A stretch of 47,528 nucleotides of DNA from Chloroflexota bacterium (GCA_030607875.1 JAUWJD010000027.1:1-47528); one strand, 5' to 3'; counted from the first letter of the stretch, positions 31,984-39,778 are shown. Made by a program: numbers and translations. The notes: a model not told the origin generated them from the letters alone.

Positions 31984-32436
31984 ATGGCTAGTTTAATCAA
32001 ATGGGAAGCATTCAGTGACTTGATTTCTCTGCGCGATGCGATGGACCGTCTGTTTGAGGAGAGCTTTGTACGTATGCGTGGCTTTCCCACTGTCTTTCGA
32101 GCCGAGGGACTGGCTATCGATATGTACGAGACGGCCGACAGCCTTGTGGTCAAGACCAGCGTACCAGGAGTCAAGCCCGAGGACATCGAGATCACCATCA
32201 CCGGTAGCGTGCTGACCATCAAGGGCGAGACCAAGATCGAAGAGAAGGTGGAGAAAGAGAACTATGTCCGACAGGAGCGACGCTACGGCTCATTCCACCG
32301 CTCTGTCGCACTCCCTGAGTCAGTCGTGGCCGACAAGGCCGAGGCTGTCTATGAGCACGGCATCCTGACACTGACCATTCCCAAGTCTGAGGAGGCCAAG
32401 CCCAAAACCATCAAAGTGGAAGCCAAAAAACAGTAG
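31984..32436 (+). CDS. Small heat-shock protein (Hsp20) 2
   Basis: 150-residue alpha-crystallin chaperone. The alpha-crystallin domain occupies about 40-138 with LVVKTSVPGVKPEDIEITI, the RRYGSFHRSVALP strand and EHGILTLTIPKSEEAKPK, followed by the TIKVEAKK tail with I-x-V. It shares the N-terminal SLRDAMDRLF helix with hsp20-1, so the two are paralogues. Ribosome site GGAGGTG 5 nt before ATG. A GC-rich terminator hairpin follows. The two genes are on opposite strands but under the same promoter architecture. Confidence 0.96.
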   Translation: MASLIKWEAFSDLISLRDAMDRLFEESFVRMRGFPTVFRAEGLAIDMYETADSLVVKTSVPGVKPEDIEITITGSVLTIKGETKIEEKVEKENYVRQERRYGSFHRSVALPESVVADKAEAVYEHGILTLTIPKSEEAKPKTIKVEAKKQ

Positions 32437-32486
32437 GACGTAAATCCTCAGACCTGCATAGCGCAATCCAATCAACAACTTCTATA

Positions 32487-32524
32487 GGGGTGCAGCAGGG
32501 CCTCTTGGGGCCCTACTGCGCCCC
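32487..32524 (+). terminator. Terminator of hsp20-2
   Basis: GGGGTGCAGCAGGGCC (32487-32502), loop TCTT/GG, GGCCCTACTGCGCCCC to 32524: 16-bp stem with one wobble and one mismatch, then TGTGTT. The T run is weak. Confidence 0.6.
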
Positions 32525-32644
32525 TGTGTTACTCTCGATACCCCTCAAGAGTTTGCCACACGCAGAGCTCTCTCGCGGCTGCGCCACGAACCCTGACCTG
32601 GCAGGGTTAGGAGCAAATTCATCCGGGATTCTCGACCAAAACTA

Positions 32645-32673
32645 TTGACATAGCTCGATAAAAGTGCTATAAT
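32645..32673 (+). promoter_or_regulatory. Consensus sigma-70 promoter of the sigma-factor gene
   Basis: TTGACA (32645-32650), 17-bp spacer, TATAAT (32668-32673): perfect consensus, giving a leader of about 235 nt before ATG 32915. Confidence 0.9.
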
Positions 32674-32778
32674 ATATCTGCGCAAGGGCGGCCGAACCTC
32701 CAGAGCGTTGCTCGCGTCTTTATTCATGCAGACCAGAGTATCAGCCGTCTTATCCCTTTTTCCAGGCATCCATCTTCA

Positions 32779-32794
32779 CGGCACTGCAGTGCCG
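32779..32794 (+). other. Palindrome in the sigma-factor leader
   Basis: CGGCACTGCAGTGCCG is a perfect 16-bp palindrome about 100 nt into the predicted leader. It could be an operator or, with its 4-nt turn, an RNA hairpin. Confidence 0.35.
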
Positions 32795-32914
32795 GAGTAT
32801 CAAAGCGAAGACCATACGCCGAGAAGCAGAAACGTTGCACCGGCAGACTCCTACCTGCACATTCCCTGGTAGTCCGTCTCTGCTCTTGCGTACGAACATA
32901 GGTGATATAGCCGT

Positions 32915-34105
32915 ATGAGCGATGTGAAAGACAAAGTCAAGACCTTGGACCCAGCACAGGAGCTGATAGAAAAAGCCGAAGAGCAGGGCTATCTCACCGT
33001 GGAGGATGTCCTCGAATTCTTCCCGGAGGCAGAGAAGAACTTGCCCCAGTTGGAAGATCTCTTGACGTACCTCTACAGCGAGGGTATAGAGATCATCTTT
33101 GAGGAAGAGGAGAGCCAGGAAAAAGCCGCTGAACCGAAGAAGCGGGAGAGCAAAGCCGTAGTAAAAGCCGAAGTAATCTTTGATCTCAGCGGCATCAGCA
33201 GCGACGACAGCATCAGCCTGTATTTGAAAGAGATGGCCAGTGTCCCTCTGTTGAAACAGGAAGAGGAAGTACGGCTGGCCAAACAGATGGAACGCGGCAA
33301 GATTGCAGTGCGGAGACTGGAGAAGGGTGGACAGAATCCAGCGCTGCGTGAGAAATACCTACGCGATATAGAGATCGGCAATGCTGCACGTGCGCATCTG
33401 ATCAAAGCCAACACTCGCCTGGTGGTCAGCATTGCCAAGCGCTATATGGGGCAGGGCGTGCCCTTCCTGGATCTGATCCAAGAGGGCAACCTGGGTCTGA
33501 TGAAAGCTGTTGAGAAATTCGACTACCGGCGTGGCTGCAAGTTCAGCACCTACGCCACCTGGTGGATCCGCCAAAGCATCACCCGGGCACTGGCCGAGCA
33601 GGGCCGCGTCATTCGCCTGCCTTCTCACGTCGGCGACCGCATCCGTAAGGTCTACCTCACGGCGCAACAGTTGGAACAGAACGTCGGCCAGAGGCCCACT
33701 CCGAGCGAAATCGCTGAACGCATGGGACTCTCCCCAGCTAAAGTGCGTTGGTTGCTCAATGTGTCTCGCCGGCCTCTCTCCCTGGAGAAGCCGGTTGGTG
33801 AGGAACAAGACAGCGAACTCGGCGAGTTCATCGAGGATGAGGACAGCCCGACACCTGGTGACAGTGTCACACAGAGTCTGTTGGTGCAAAAGATGGGCCA
33901 GATCTTGGCTACACTGAGCCCACGCGAAGCGCGCATCCTGCGCCTGCGTTTCGGGCTGCAAGATGGCCGTGCCTACACGCTCAAGGAAGTGGGAGAGAAA
34001 TTCGGCCTGACCCGGGAACGCATCCGCCAGATCGAACGGGAGGCCATCAATCGCCTGCGCCATCCCAGCCGCAGCCGCCAACTGCGCGACTACATGACTG
34101 AGTGA
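32915..34105 (+). CDS. sigA: Primary sigma factor (RpoD/SigA)
   Basis: 396-residue group 1 or 2 sigma-70. Region 1.1-like acidic N-terminus (about 1-100), region 1.2 DSISLYLKEMASVPLL, regions 2.1-2.4 with FLDLIQEGNLGLMKAVEKF and STYATWWIRQ (about 185-225), region 3, and region 4.2 helix-turn-helix with VGEKFGLTRERIRQIE (about 360-376). The -10 recognition helix and region 4.2 are standard, consistent with the consensus promoter just upstream. With region 1.1 present it is most likely the housekeeping factor, though Chloroflexota often carry several SigA-like paralogues. It closes the stress island. Confidence 0.93.
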   Translation: MSDVKDKVKTLDPAQELIEKAEEQGYLTVEDVLEFFPEAEKNLPQLEDLLTYLYSEGIEIIFEEEESQEKAAEPKKRESKAVVKAEVIFDLSGISSDDSISLYLKEMASVPLLKQEEEVRLAKQMERGKIAVRRLEKGGQNPALREKYLRDIEIGNAARAHLIKANTRLVVSIAKRYMGQGVPFLDLIQEGNLGLMKAVEKFDYRRGCKFSTYATWWIRQSITRALAEQGRVIRLPSHVGDRIRKVYLTAQQLEQNVGQRPTPSEIAERMGLSPAKVRWLLNVSRRPLSLEKPVGEEQDSELGEFIEDEDSPTPGDSVTQSLLVQKMGQILATLSPREARILRLRFGLQDGRAYTLKEVGEKFGLTRERIRQIEREAINRLRHPSRSRQLRDYMTE

Positions 34106-34241
34106 TGGCTGGGAAAAGGCAAGCGTAACCTTCTTCCACCGAACCGTATCCGCAAGCCATCTTTGGTGTCTAGTCCAGTGAAGCACATGCGGTTTGCGAC
34201 ATATTCTCGCACTACGAAAACAGAGTAAAAGGAGTGGCCCA

Positions 34242-35030
34242 ATGCGCAACAAGTTTCTGCTCATACCTGTGAGTTTGCTGATCATAGCACTCGTGGCTGC
34301 CAGTACCACCAGCGCAGATGTCAGCCACGACCCCGCCATGCCGGCTGCCATCCCCTACGATCAGAGCTTTGACTTTGCCCTGGTGGGAAATCGTGCCGGG
34401 GCCTTTGCCTACTACAGCCTCGAATACCCTGGAGATGGCAGCATCATCACCATCGAGCTCGATATGGCACCGGGAGACCCGGTTGCCGTGCAAGGCTTGG
34501 GCTTTAACGTCTACGGGAAAAACGGCTTTCTGATCGGTTCAGGCACGATAGCACTGGGCAAACCGGACCGCAAAGTGCTGCTGTGGGCAGACCCCAACCT
34601 CGGCCCCTGGCTGATTCAGGTATACAACTATCTGGACGGGGTGGTCGCCAACCTCCATCTAGAGGTAACAGGTCTTCCCAATCCGGCCCCCCCGCGCCAG
34701 CCAGTGATGATGCCTGCTCAAGCTACGACGTTCTCGATGGCCGCTGCCAGTCTGCTTGGCAACCATGCTGGGAACTTCCACTACTACAAAATCGAGTCTG
34801 TAGGCGATGGTTCTGAGGCAGTCCTGCAGCTTTACCACACACCTGACGACCAATGGATTTCCAACGGCTTTGGGCTGAACGTTTACAGCCCAGAGAATGG
34901 GATCCGGGTAGCGCAGGCAAGCCACGAAGCCAGATTCAGACGCGACTCGCCCGGCACCTACCTGGTGCAGGTATACAATTACGTGCACGGCATCAACGTT
35001 ACCTACTTGCTCACCCTCACCCCGAATTAG
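34242..35030 (+). CDS. Secreted protein with two tandem beta-sandwich repeats
   Basis: 262 residues from ATG 34242 (AAAGGAG upstream). A signal peptide is clear (LLIPVSLLIIALVAAS), then two homologous units of about 110 residues. Each opens N-x-AG-x-F-x-YY-x-[LI]-E with GDGS, has G-F/L-x-[LN]NVY, and ends LIQVYNY or LVQVYNY. The pattern resembles bacterial pre-peptidase C-terminal (PPC)-like jelly rolls. Function unknown; a surface or extracellular binding protein is the safest description. An upstream start at 34194 would spoil the signal peptide. A hairpin repeat at 35078 follows the stop. Confidence 0.75.
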   Translation: MRNKFLLIPVSLLIIALVAASTTSADVSHDPAMPAAIPYDQSFDFALVGNRAGAFAYYSLEYPGDGSIITIELDMAPGDPVAVQGLGFNVYGKNGFLIGSGTIALGKPDRKVLLWADPNLGPWLIQVYNYLDGVVANLHLEVTGLPNPAPPRQPVMMPAQATTFSMAAASLLGNHAGNFHYYKIESVGDGSEAVLQLYHTPDDQWISNGFGLNVYSPENGIRVAQASHEARFRRDSPGTYLVQVYNYVHGINVTYLLTLTPN

Positions 35031-35077
35031 AAGCAACCTGCAAAGCCCCCTGGTGCTGCACAACGGTGGGAAAGCCC

Positions 35078-35110
35078 AAGAACCCGGTTCCTGCTAGGAA
35101 CCGGGTTCTT
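35078..35110. repeat. AACCCGGTTCC hairpin repeat
   Basis: AAGAACCCGGTTCC, loop TGCTA, GGAACCGGGTTCTT: a perfect 14-bp stem 48 bp after the secreted protein stop. It resembles the AAGAACCCGGTTTCT repeats I know from other genomes, and may act as its transcript end. Confidence 0.65.
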
Positions 35111-35264
35111 GCTCACTATCAAGAGGCCGCTGCACCCCACGGGCTCTTTGACAAACTAACCATCATCGGTTAGGATTGGCCACTCCCTCTTCTATCAACG
35201 GGCGTATGCGTATGTCTCTTATCATCCTTTCGTCATAATAGTGACGGAATGAGGAGGCTTCCCG

Positions 35265-36032
35265 CTGGACGAAGCCACACTACTGGAACAGATCCGTCAA
35301 TGCGATACGGCAGCTCTGGCCCAAGTCTACGATGACTACTACGAGCGCATCTACCGTTACGTCTACGGTTACCTAGGCCGGGTAGGTGCTGCAGAGGACC
35401 TAACTGCGAACGTCTTTTTCCGCCTGCTGAGAGCGGTGCGCGATGGCAAGAGCCCACGCAGCAACCTGTCTGCCTGGTTGTACCGCGTGGCGCACAATCT
35501 GGTCGTGGATGTTTTTCGCCGCACGCCGCGAGAAGAACTGGAGCTGGTCGAATGGTTGGAGGGCGATGAGCCAGACCCGGCCCAGACGATTGAGCAACGT
35601 ATGCAACTGGATCGTGTGCGTCTGGCACTGCGACAACTCACCGCTGGCCAGCAGCAGGTTATCGTGCTCAAGTTCTTCCAGGGCCTGGATAGCCGTGAAG
35701 TCGCCAATATCATGCGCAGAAGTGAGGGTGCCATAGATGCATTACAGCATCGCGGGCTGCGTGCGCTGCGCAAGGCGCTGGGGCAAGAACCGGGCGCAGG
35801 GGCCAAGGGCGATACGGCTGGCGGCCGGTCCGGCAAGAACGATACGCAACACAGAACCAATGGAGACAGCCCAACGTCAATGACCACTACCCAGATGCTC
35901 CTACAACTGCTAGAGTTCCTCCTGCCTGCCCCGCGATACGCTGCTGTGGTCAGGTCACTCGCGCAAAGTGTGCCAAGTGAGGCGCATCAGGCCAGGGTGT
36001 CCGGGAAGGTGACAAGATGGCAACCGGCATAG
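35265..36032 (+). CDS. ECF sigma factor, probably starting at CTG
   Basis: About 255 residues. Region 2 (about 10-75: YDDYYERIYRYVYGYLG, then AEDLTANVFFRLLRA, and AWLYRVAHNLVVDVFRR) and region 4 (about 125-175: QLTAGQQQVIVLKFFQGLD, REVANIMRRSEGAIDALQHRGL) are both complete. The frame is open back to TGA 35250 and holds no ATG, GTG or TTG before region 2; CTG 35265 lies 7 nt after GGAGG (35253-35257), and translation from it gives the standard N-terminus (L)DEATLLEQI. The ATG at 35249 is in another frame. The extra C-terminal 60 residues overlap the DUF5667 gene by 16 nt. Together they form an ECF sigma/membrane partner pair. Confidence 0.85.
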   Translation: MDEATLLEQIRQCDTAALAQVYDDYYERIYRYVYGYLGRVGAAEDLTANVFFRLLRAVRDGKSPRSNLSAWLYRVAHNLVVDVFRRTPREELELVEWLEGDEPDPAQTIEQRMQLDRVRLALRQLTAGQQQVIVLKFFQGLDSREVANIMRRSEGAIDALQHRGLRALRKALGQEPGAGAKGDTAGGRSGKNDTQHRTNGDSPTSMTTTQMLLQLLEFLLPAPRYAAVVRSLAQSVPSEAHQARVSGKVTRWQPA

Positions 36033-37609
36033 CCAGCCTGCTCAGCAAAGGCATCGACTATCTGGCTGACGGGGAAACAGTCCAGGTCTACATGGCCCAG
36101 GTGGACGCCGACAGCCTATCCAGTGCCGAGTGGCATGAGCTCCAAGAACTGTTGCACCAGTCTGCTCGCCTGCTCAAGTTGGGCCAGGTACCCGCACCGC
36201 CGCCCAGAACCAAAGCTGCGAATCGTGCACGTTTCCTGAGCGCTGCGGTGGAGCAGAAGGAAGCGAGCCGCATGCGACCCGCACGTCGCTGGTTTGCTGC
36301 CCCAGCACGTTTGTGGCGCGGGATGCTAGGAGCAGCCCTGTCCGTTGCACTGTTGCTGCTTGTGGGCGTCGGCGCAGTGAGCGCTTCCGTAGCCAGCCTG
36401 CCCGGCTCGCCGTTTTATCCACTCAAACTTGCTGCCGAGGATGTGCGGCTGGCCCTTGCTTTCGGCCCACCAGCGCAAGCACGTCTCTACATACGTTTTG
36501 CCAGCGAACGTGGCAACGAAATGGTGCGTTTGGTCACAGCGGGACACGACATCGATGAAGCGATTCTGGCACGCATGGCCCGACAATGGCATGGAGCAGT
36601 GGAAACCGCCGAGTCTGCCGGCGAGGAAGTCGGCTCCACTCTGCTGGAACAAGTGATCGAAGCCAGCAGCGCACAGGGCGAAACCCTACGTGGTGCCAGT
36701 GCCGAGGCGGCTTCAGAGACTCGGCCTGTGCTGAACGCGGGGACCGCTATCGCCGAGGCGACCACGCGCCAGGCACGGGAGGCGTTGCAGAACCTAACCA
36801 GGCTACCCATCCAGCCCACACCCACACGGACAGCCACTGCCACACCTCTGCGCAGCGAACTGCCGGTCGTCGCCCCGGTGGCCACCCTGACACCCACACC
36901 TAGCCAAACAGTGGAGGCGGCTACGCACAGTGCCACGCCAAGATCAGCAACATCCGTGCCGGTGCCCAGCCCCAGCCCCTCGCTAACGCCGAGCGCCACA
37001 CCGTTGCCATCGGCGACTCTTCGGCCCCAGGCAACTGACACATCCATACCTGCCCCAGCGCCCAGCGCAACGGCCAGCCCTCGGACACCTGCTCCCAGCA
37101 ATACGCCAGAGCCCACGCCTACGCTGCAAGCCGTGTTCCACCTGACCCTACAGGACACTCCCGACCCGGTGTCCGCTACGCACCGCATCCATTATGTCAT
37201 CTGCGTGGTCAACGAAGGGTATGTTTCGCTGACGAACGTGGTGATCACAGACACGTGGTCTCCGCTCGAGTGTGTCTACTACCTGCCTTTCAACCCCGAA
37301 AAGCTCACCTGGGAGATCGGCACAGTTGAGCCGCAAACTCGGTCCTGCGTGCACTTTGCTCTCAACACCTACAGCATCTGCGGCGGGAGAACGGTGATCA
37401 ACGACGCCGTGATGACCTGTGACCAGGGTACCGCGCGTGCCGTGCAGTACACGCGTATCATCGGCACACCCACGCCTGATGCCACGGCGACTATGACCGC
37501 CGCCATAGCGCCGACGCTTACCCTGACACCGACCGTTACCCTCACATCAACGGTCACCTTGACACCAACGTTGACCCTCACACCTTCCACGGGCCCGCCC
37601 GGTAGTTGA
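36017..37609 (+). CDS. DUF5667 membrane protein with extracellular DUF11-like domain, putative anti-sigma partner
   Basis: 530 residues. A cytoplasmic N-terminus (1-105) with a conserved helical start is followed by one transmembrane helix (about 110-130). The DUF5667 block LPGSPFYPLKLAAEDVRLAL (about 134-153) comes next, then a helical region to about 260. A long Thr/Pro/Ser/Ala linker (about 265-375) leads to a domain resembling DUF11/isopeptide-like repeats (VICVVNEGYVSLTNVVITDTW, quoted in part), and a second Thr-rich tail ends at 530. Gene order and overlap with the ECF sigma gene suggest an anti-sigma factor that senses the envelope or outside through its exported part. This role is inference; no sigma-binding ZAS motif with HxxxCxxC is seen. 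Confidence 0.75.
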   Translation: MATGIASLLSKGIDYLADGETVQVYMAQVDADSLSSAEWHELQELLHQSARLLKLGQVPAPPPRTKAANRARFLSAAVEQKEASRMRPARRWFAAPARLWRGMLGAALSVALLLLVGVGAVSASVASLPGSPFYPLKLAAEDVRLALAFGPPAQARLYIRFASERGNEMVRLVTAGHDIDEAILARMARQWHGAVETAESAGEEVGSTLLEQVIEASSAQGETLRGASAEAASETRPVLNAGTAIAEATTRQAREALQNLTRLPIQPTPTRTATATPLRSELPVVAPVATLTPTPSQTVEAATHSATPRSATSVPVPSPSPSLTPSATPLPSATLRPQATDTSIPAPAPSATASPRTPAPSNTPEPTPTLQAVFHLTLQDTPDPVSATHRIHYVICVVNEGYVSLTNVVITDTWSPLECVYYLPFNPEKLTWEIGTVEPQTRSCVHFALNTYSICGGRTVINDAVMTCDQGTARAVQYTRIIGTPTPDATATMTAAIAPTLTLTPTVTLTSTVTLTPTLTLTPSTGPPGS

Positions 37610-37635
37610 TAGTAGACAATATCTCGCAGCTCCGG

Positions 37636-37664
37636 TTGACGCACCTTTGGAATAGGAGTACAAT
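37636..37664 (+). promoter_or_regulatory. Promoter upstream of the small ORF and secreted-protein genes
   Basis: TTGACG (37636-37641), 17-bp spacer, TACAAT (37659-37664). The start would be near 37672, over 430 nt upstream of the lipoprotein gene at 38109. Confidence 0.65.
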
Positions 37665-37775
37665 CGCATCACACCGCATGGACTACTGTTGGAGGCATCT
37701 ATCTACCTTGCTGAGCATTGACCGCTAGTCCCCAATCGAACCACGGAACTGCGGTCTGCGAAAGGGAGCCTGGAC

Positions 37776-37979
37776 GTGGAAGACGCGGATACACGTGTTG
37801 CCATATCTCAATGGCTACAATCACAGAGTGACCATTCCATGCTGGCCAGGCCCAATGGGCCTGGTGGGCGTTCGTCTCACAGGGGCTGCAGGTTCGCTGC
37901 GCGCGGATTTGGAGTCCCTTTCAGTTACCACATGCAGAAAGGAGGAGACAACTGCGAATTGACACCCAGCACTGGCTGA
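37776..37979 (+). CDS. Possible small ORF of unknown function
   Basis: 67 codons from GTG with GGGAGCC 8 nt upstream, downstream of the promoter at 37636. Composition is ordinary and basic; I recognise no family and no transmembrane segment. It may be an artefact. A second ribosome-site-like AAAGGAGGAG lies at 37938-37947, shortly before repeat copy D, and no proper ORF follows it, which raises the possibility that the element was inserted into an older gene start. Confidence 0.25.
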   Translation: MEDADTRVAISQWLQSQSDHSMLARPNGPGGRSSHRGCRFAARGFGVPFSYHMQKGGDNCELTPSTG

Positions 37980-37987
37980 TTGTGATC

Positions 37988-38084
37988 TACTGCTTCATGT
38001 ACCGAAGGTTGCCAAACCCCTTTGGCTCGATTATCGCATGAACACGACTTCCTGAGTTTGGCAACCTTCGGCGCAGTACCCTGT
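37988..38084 (+). repeat. Palindromic element, copy D
   Basis: Left end TACTGCTTCATGTACC, right end GGCGCAGTACCCTGT. Inner stem GAAGGTTGCCAAAC / GTTTGGCAACCTTC is a perfect 14 bp, the longest of the four copies. Loop CTTTGGCTCGATTATCGC and CGACTTCCTGA are shared with copy B. It ends 25 bp before the lipoprotein start codon. Confidence 0.8.
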
Positions 38085-38108
38085 GACAGCACAGAAAGGA
38101 GAGAAAGG

Positions 38109-39296
38109 ATGAACAGCCGAAAGCTACTCGTTGTGATCGGGATCGTGGTTTTCCTGGGGATGACAGCCCTGATCACCTCCTGCGGCACGCCCTCGCTCGA
38201 ATACCGCATGAACTATCAGGGCAGGCTCACCAGTAGCCGTGGGGGCCCAATTGACGGCAACAGGACAATGACCTTCCGCCTTTTCCAGTCAGAAACGGGC
38301 GGAAGCGCCATCTGGTCCGAATCACACTCCAATGTCCCAGTCACCAATGGGCTCTTCAACGTCGTGTTGGGCTCCAATAATGCCCTGGATGAATCCGAGT
38401 TCCACCGACCTCTCTGGCTCGAGATTGTGGTCGCTGGCCAGACATTGTCGGCGAGACAGCCGCTGTATGGCGCTCCGTATGCCTTCAGTCTGGTCCCCGG
38501 AGCGGTGATCAAGGGCAACATAGCCAAAACGGAGACCTATTCGTCCACACTGTCCGTGGCCAACTTTGGCAATGGCCAGGCGTTGGCCGGCTACTCTCTG
38601 GGTGGAATAGGCGCCTACTTCGAGGGTGGCGGCCAGGGTCGGAACAGCGCAGCGCTGAGGGTATACAACCGCAACGCTACCCAGGGTATGGCCACTTACA
38701 TGGTCAACAAGAGCAACTTTGCCACCGCCCACTTCAGCAACAGCGGCACTGGAGAGGTGCTGTACCTGACCAACGGCGGCACGAACTCCGCTGGGAGCGG
38801 TGGCGGCGACTTTATTACCGCTCGCAACCAGCCGGAAAACGACACCCAGTTTCGCGTTAGGACCGATGGCCGAGTGTTCGCTGACGCTGGCTACAGCACC
38901 GGGGCTGGGGACGTGGCTGAAATGCTCCCAGCGGTTGAGGGCTTGGAGCCTGGAGACACTCTGGTCATTGGACCACAAGGCAAGCTGCCCCGCAGCACGA
39001 AAGCTTACCAGCCAACTGTCGTTGGGGTCTACTCCACGGCGCCTGGCTTCATCGGCGGTCAGCCTGTGGATCAGATACTGGAAGACCACGTGCCACTGGC
39101 AATTGCGGGCATTGTTCCGGTCAGGGCCACGGCCGAGAACGGGGCAATCCAGCTAGGTGACCTGCTGACCACATCCAGCACTCCAGGGCACGCCATGAAG
39201 GCCACTCAAGACAGACCTGGCACCATCATCGGCAAAGCGCTTGGGGAGTTGGCATCGGGCACGGGCACGGTCAATATCCTGATCATGTTGCGATAG
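38109..39296 (+). CDS. Exported lipoprotein with tail-fibre-like C-terminal domain
   Basis: 395 residues from ATG 38109 (GGAGAGAAAGG upstream). Signal and lipobox ALITSC, then an N-terminal domain of fibre/YQGRL type (YRMNYQGRLT, then F..VLGSNNAL, LWLEIVVAGQTL, PLYGAPYAFSLVPGA). This N-terminal unit is common in bacterial surface and fibre proteins. The middle (about 160-255) is a Gly/Asn-rich beta-helix-like region. The C-terminal domain (about 275-395, GDVAEMLPAVEGLEPGDTLV, then IVPVRATAENGAI..GDLL) resembles domains found at the end of fibre and intimin-like proteins. Function unknown; probably a cell-surface structure. Four nt later comes another exported protein gene. Confidence 0.7.
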   Translation: MNSRKLLVVIGIVVFLGMTALITSCGTPSLEYRMNYQGRLTSSRGGPIDGNRTMTFRLFQSETGGSAIWSESHSNVPVTNGLFNVVLGSNNALDESEFHRPLWLEIVVAGQTLSARQPLYGAPYAFSLVPGAVIKGNIAKTETYSSTLSVANFGNGQALAGYSLGGIGAYFEGGGQGRNSAALRVYNRNATQGMATYMVNKSNFATAHFSNSGTGEVLYLTNGGTNSAGSGGGDFITARNQPENDTQFRVRTDGRVFADAGYSTGAGDVAEMLPAVEGLEPGDTLVIGPQGKLPRSTKAYQPTVVGVYSTAPGFIGGQPVDQILEDHVPLAIAGIVPVRATAENGAIQLGDLLTTSSTPGHAMKATQDRPGTIIGKALGELASGTGTVNILIMLR

Positions 39297-39306
39297 GAGG
39301 ATGGAG

Positions 39307-39648
39307 ATGAAGCAGCGAAAAGGAGCCTTGCTGCTGCTGCTCCTACTTCTTGTCGGCAGCGTGTTTGCGCTAGGGCTGGCGCCTGTCCCCGCGTATGTCA
39401 TCAGGTGGCGGGTAATCGCCGGCGGCGGCGGTTCGAGCAGTAGCGGCACGTATCGACTGAACGGAACCATTGGCCAGGGAGTCGTTGGCCACGCCAGCAG
39501 CATCGGGTACCGTCACAGCTCTGGTTTCTGGGCTGGCATGGGGGTTGCCACATCTACCCCGAGCCCGACACGCACGCCCACCTCACCGCCAGGCGTGATT
39601 CCACGAGTGTGGCTGCCTATCGTGATCAAGAACGTCTGGTTCCCATAG
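39307..39648 (+). CDS. Small exported protein with YLP-type C-terminus
   Basis: 113 residues. Signal peptide (GALLLLLLLLVGSVFA), a core GGGGSSSSGTYRLNGTIGQ..GYRHSSGFWAG, a Thr/Pro linker (ATSTPSPTRTPTSPP) and the ending PRVWLPIVIKNVWFP. The G-G-x-S-S-x-G-x-Y-x-L-x-x-T-I/V-G-Q ... FW-G core recurs in Chloroflexota secreted proteins, often before a terminal VYLPLVL segment, as far as I know. The same tail type closes the propeller protein at 1-425. ATG 39307 is preferred over ATG 39301, because AGGAGG touches the latter. A perfect palindrome of the terminator family follows the stop. Confidence 0.75.
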   Translation: MKQRKGALLLLLLLLVGSVFALGLAPVPAYVIRWRVIAGGGGSSSSGTYRLNGTIGQGVVGHASSIGYRHSSGFWAGMGVATSTPSPTRTPTSPPGVIPRVWLPIVIKNVWFP

Positions 39649-39661
39649 AAGGCACAATAGC

Positions 39662-39697
39662 AAGGTCCTTGGGGGTTTGGAAACCCCCAAGGACCTT
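39662..39697 (+). terminator. Palindromic terminator-like hairpin after the exported protein
   Basis: AAGGTCCTTGGGGGTTT, loop GG, AAACCCCCAAGGACCTT: a perfect 17-bp stem 14 bp after the stop. It has no T run afterwards (CAGAAAG). Related to the AGACCTTTGGGG family by composition. Confidence 0.6.
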
Positions 39698-39708
39698 CAG
39701 AAAGAGCT

Positions 39709-39778
39709 GTAGTGACGACTTTGGTCGTTTGTCACCGTGCACATCGGGCACCCGTCGCGGCTGAAGTCGTCACCACCA
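39709..39778. repeat. GTAGTGACGACT repeat, inverted pair
   Basis: GTAGTGACGACTTTGGTCG at the left and CGGCTGAAGTCGTCACCAC at the right, the third copy of the family at 4261 and 23537. It lies between two converging transcripts. Confidence 0.55.
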
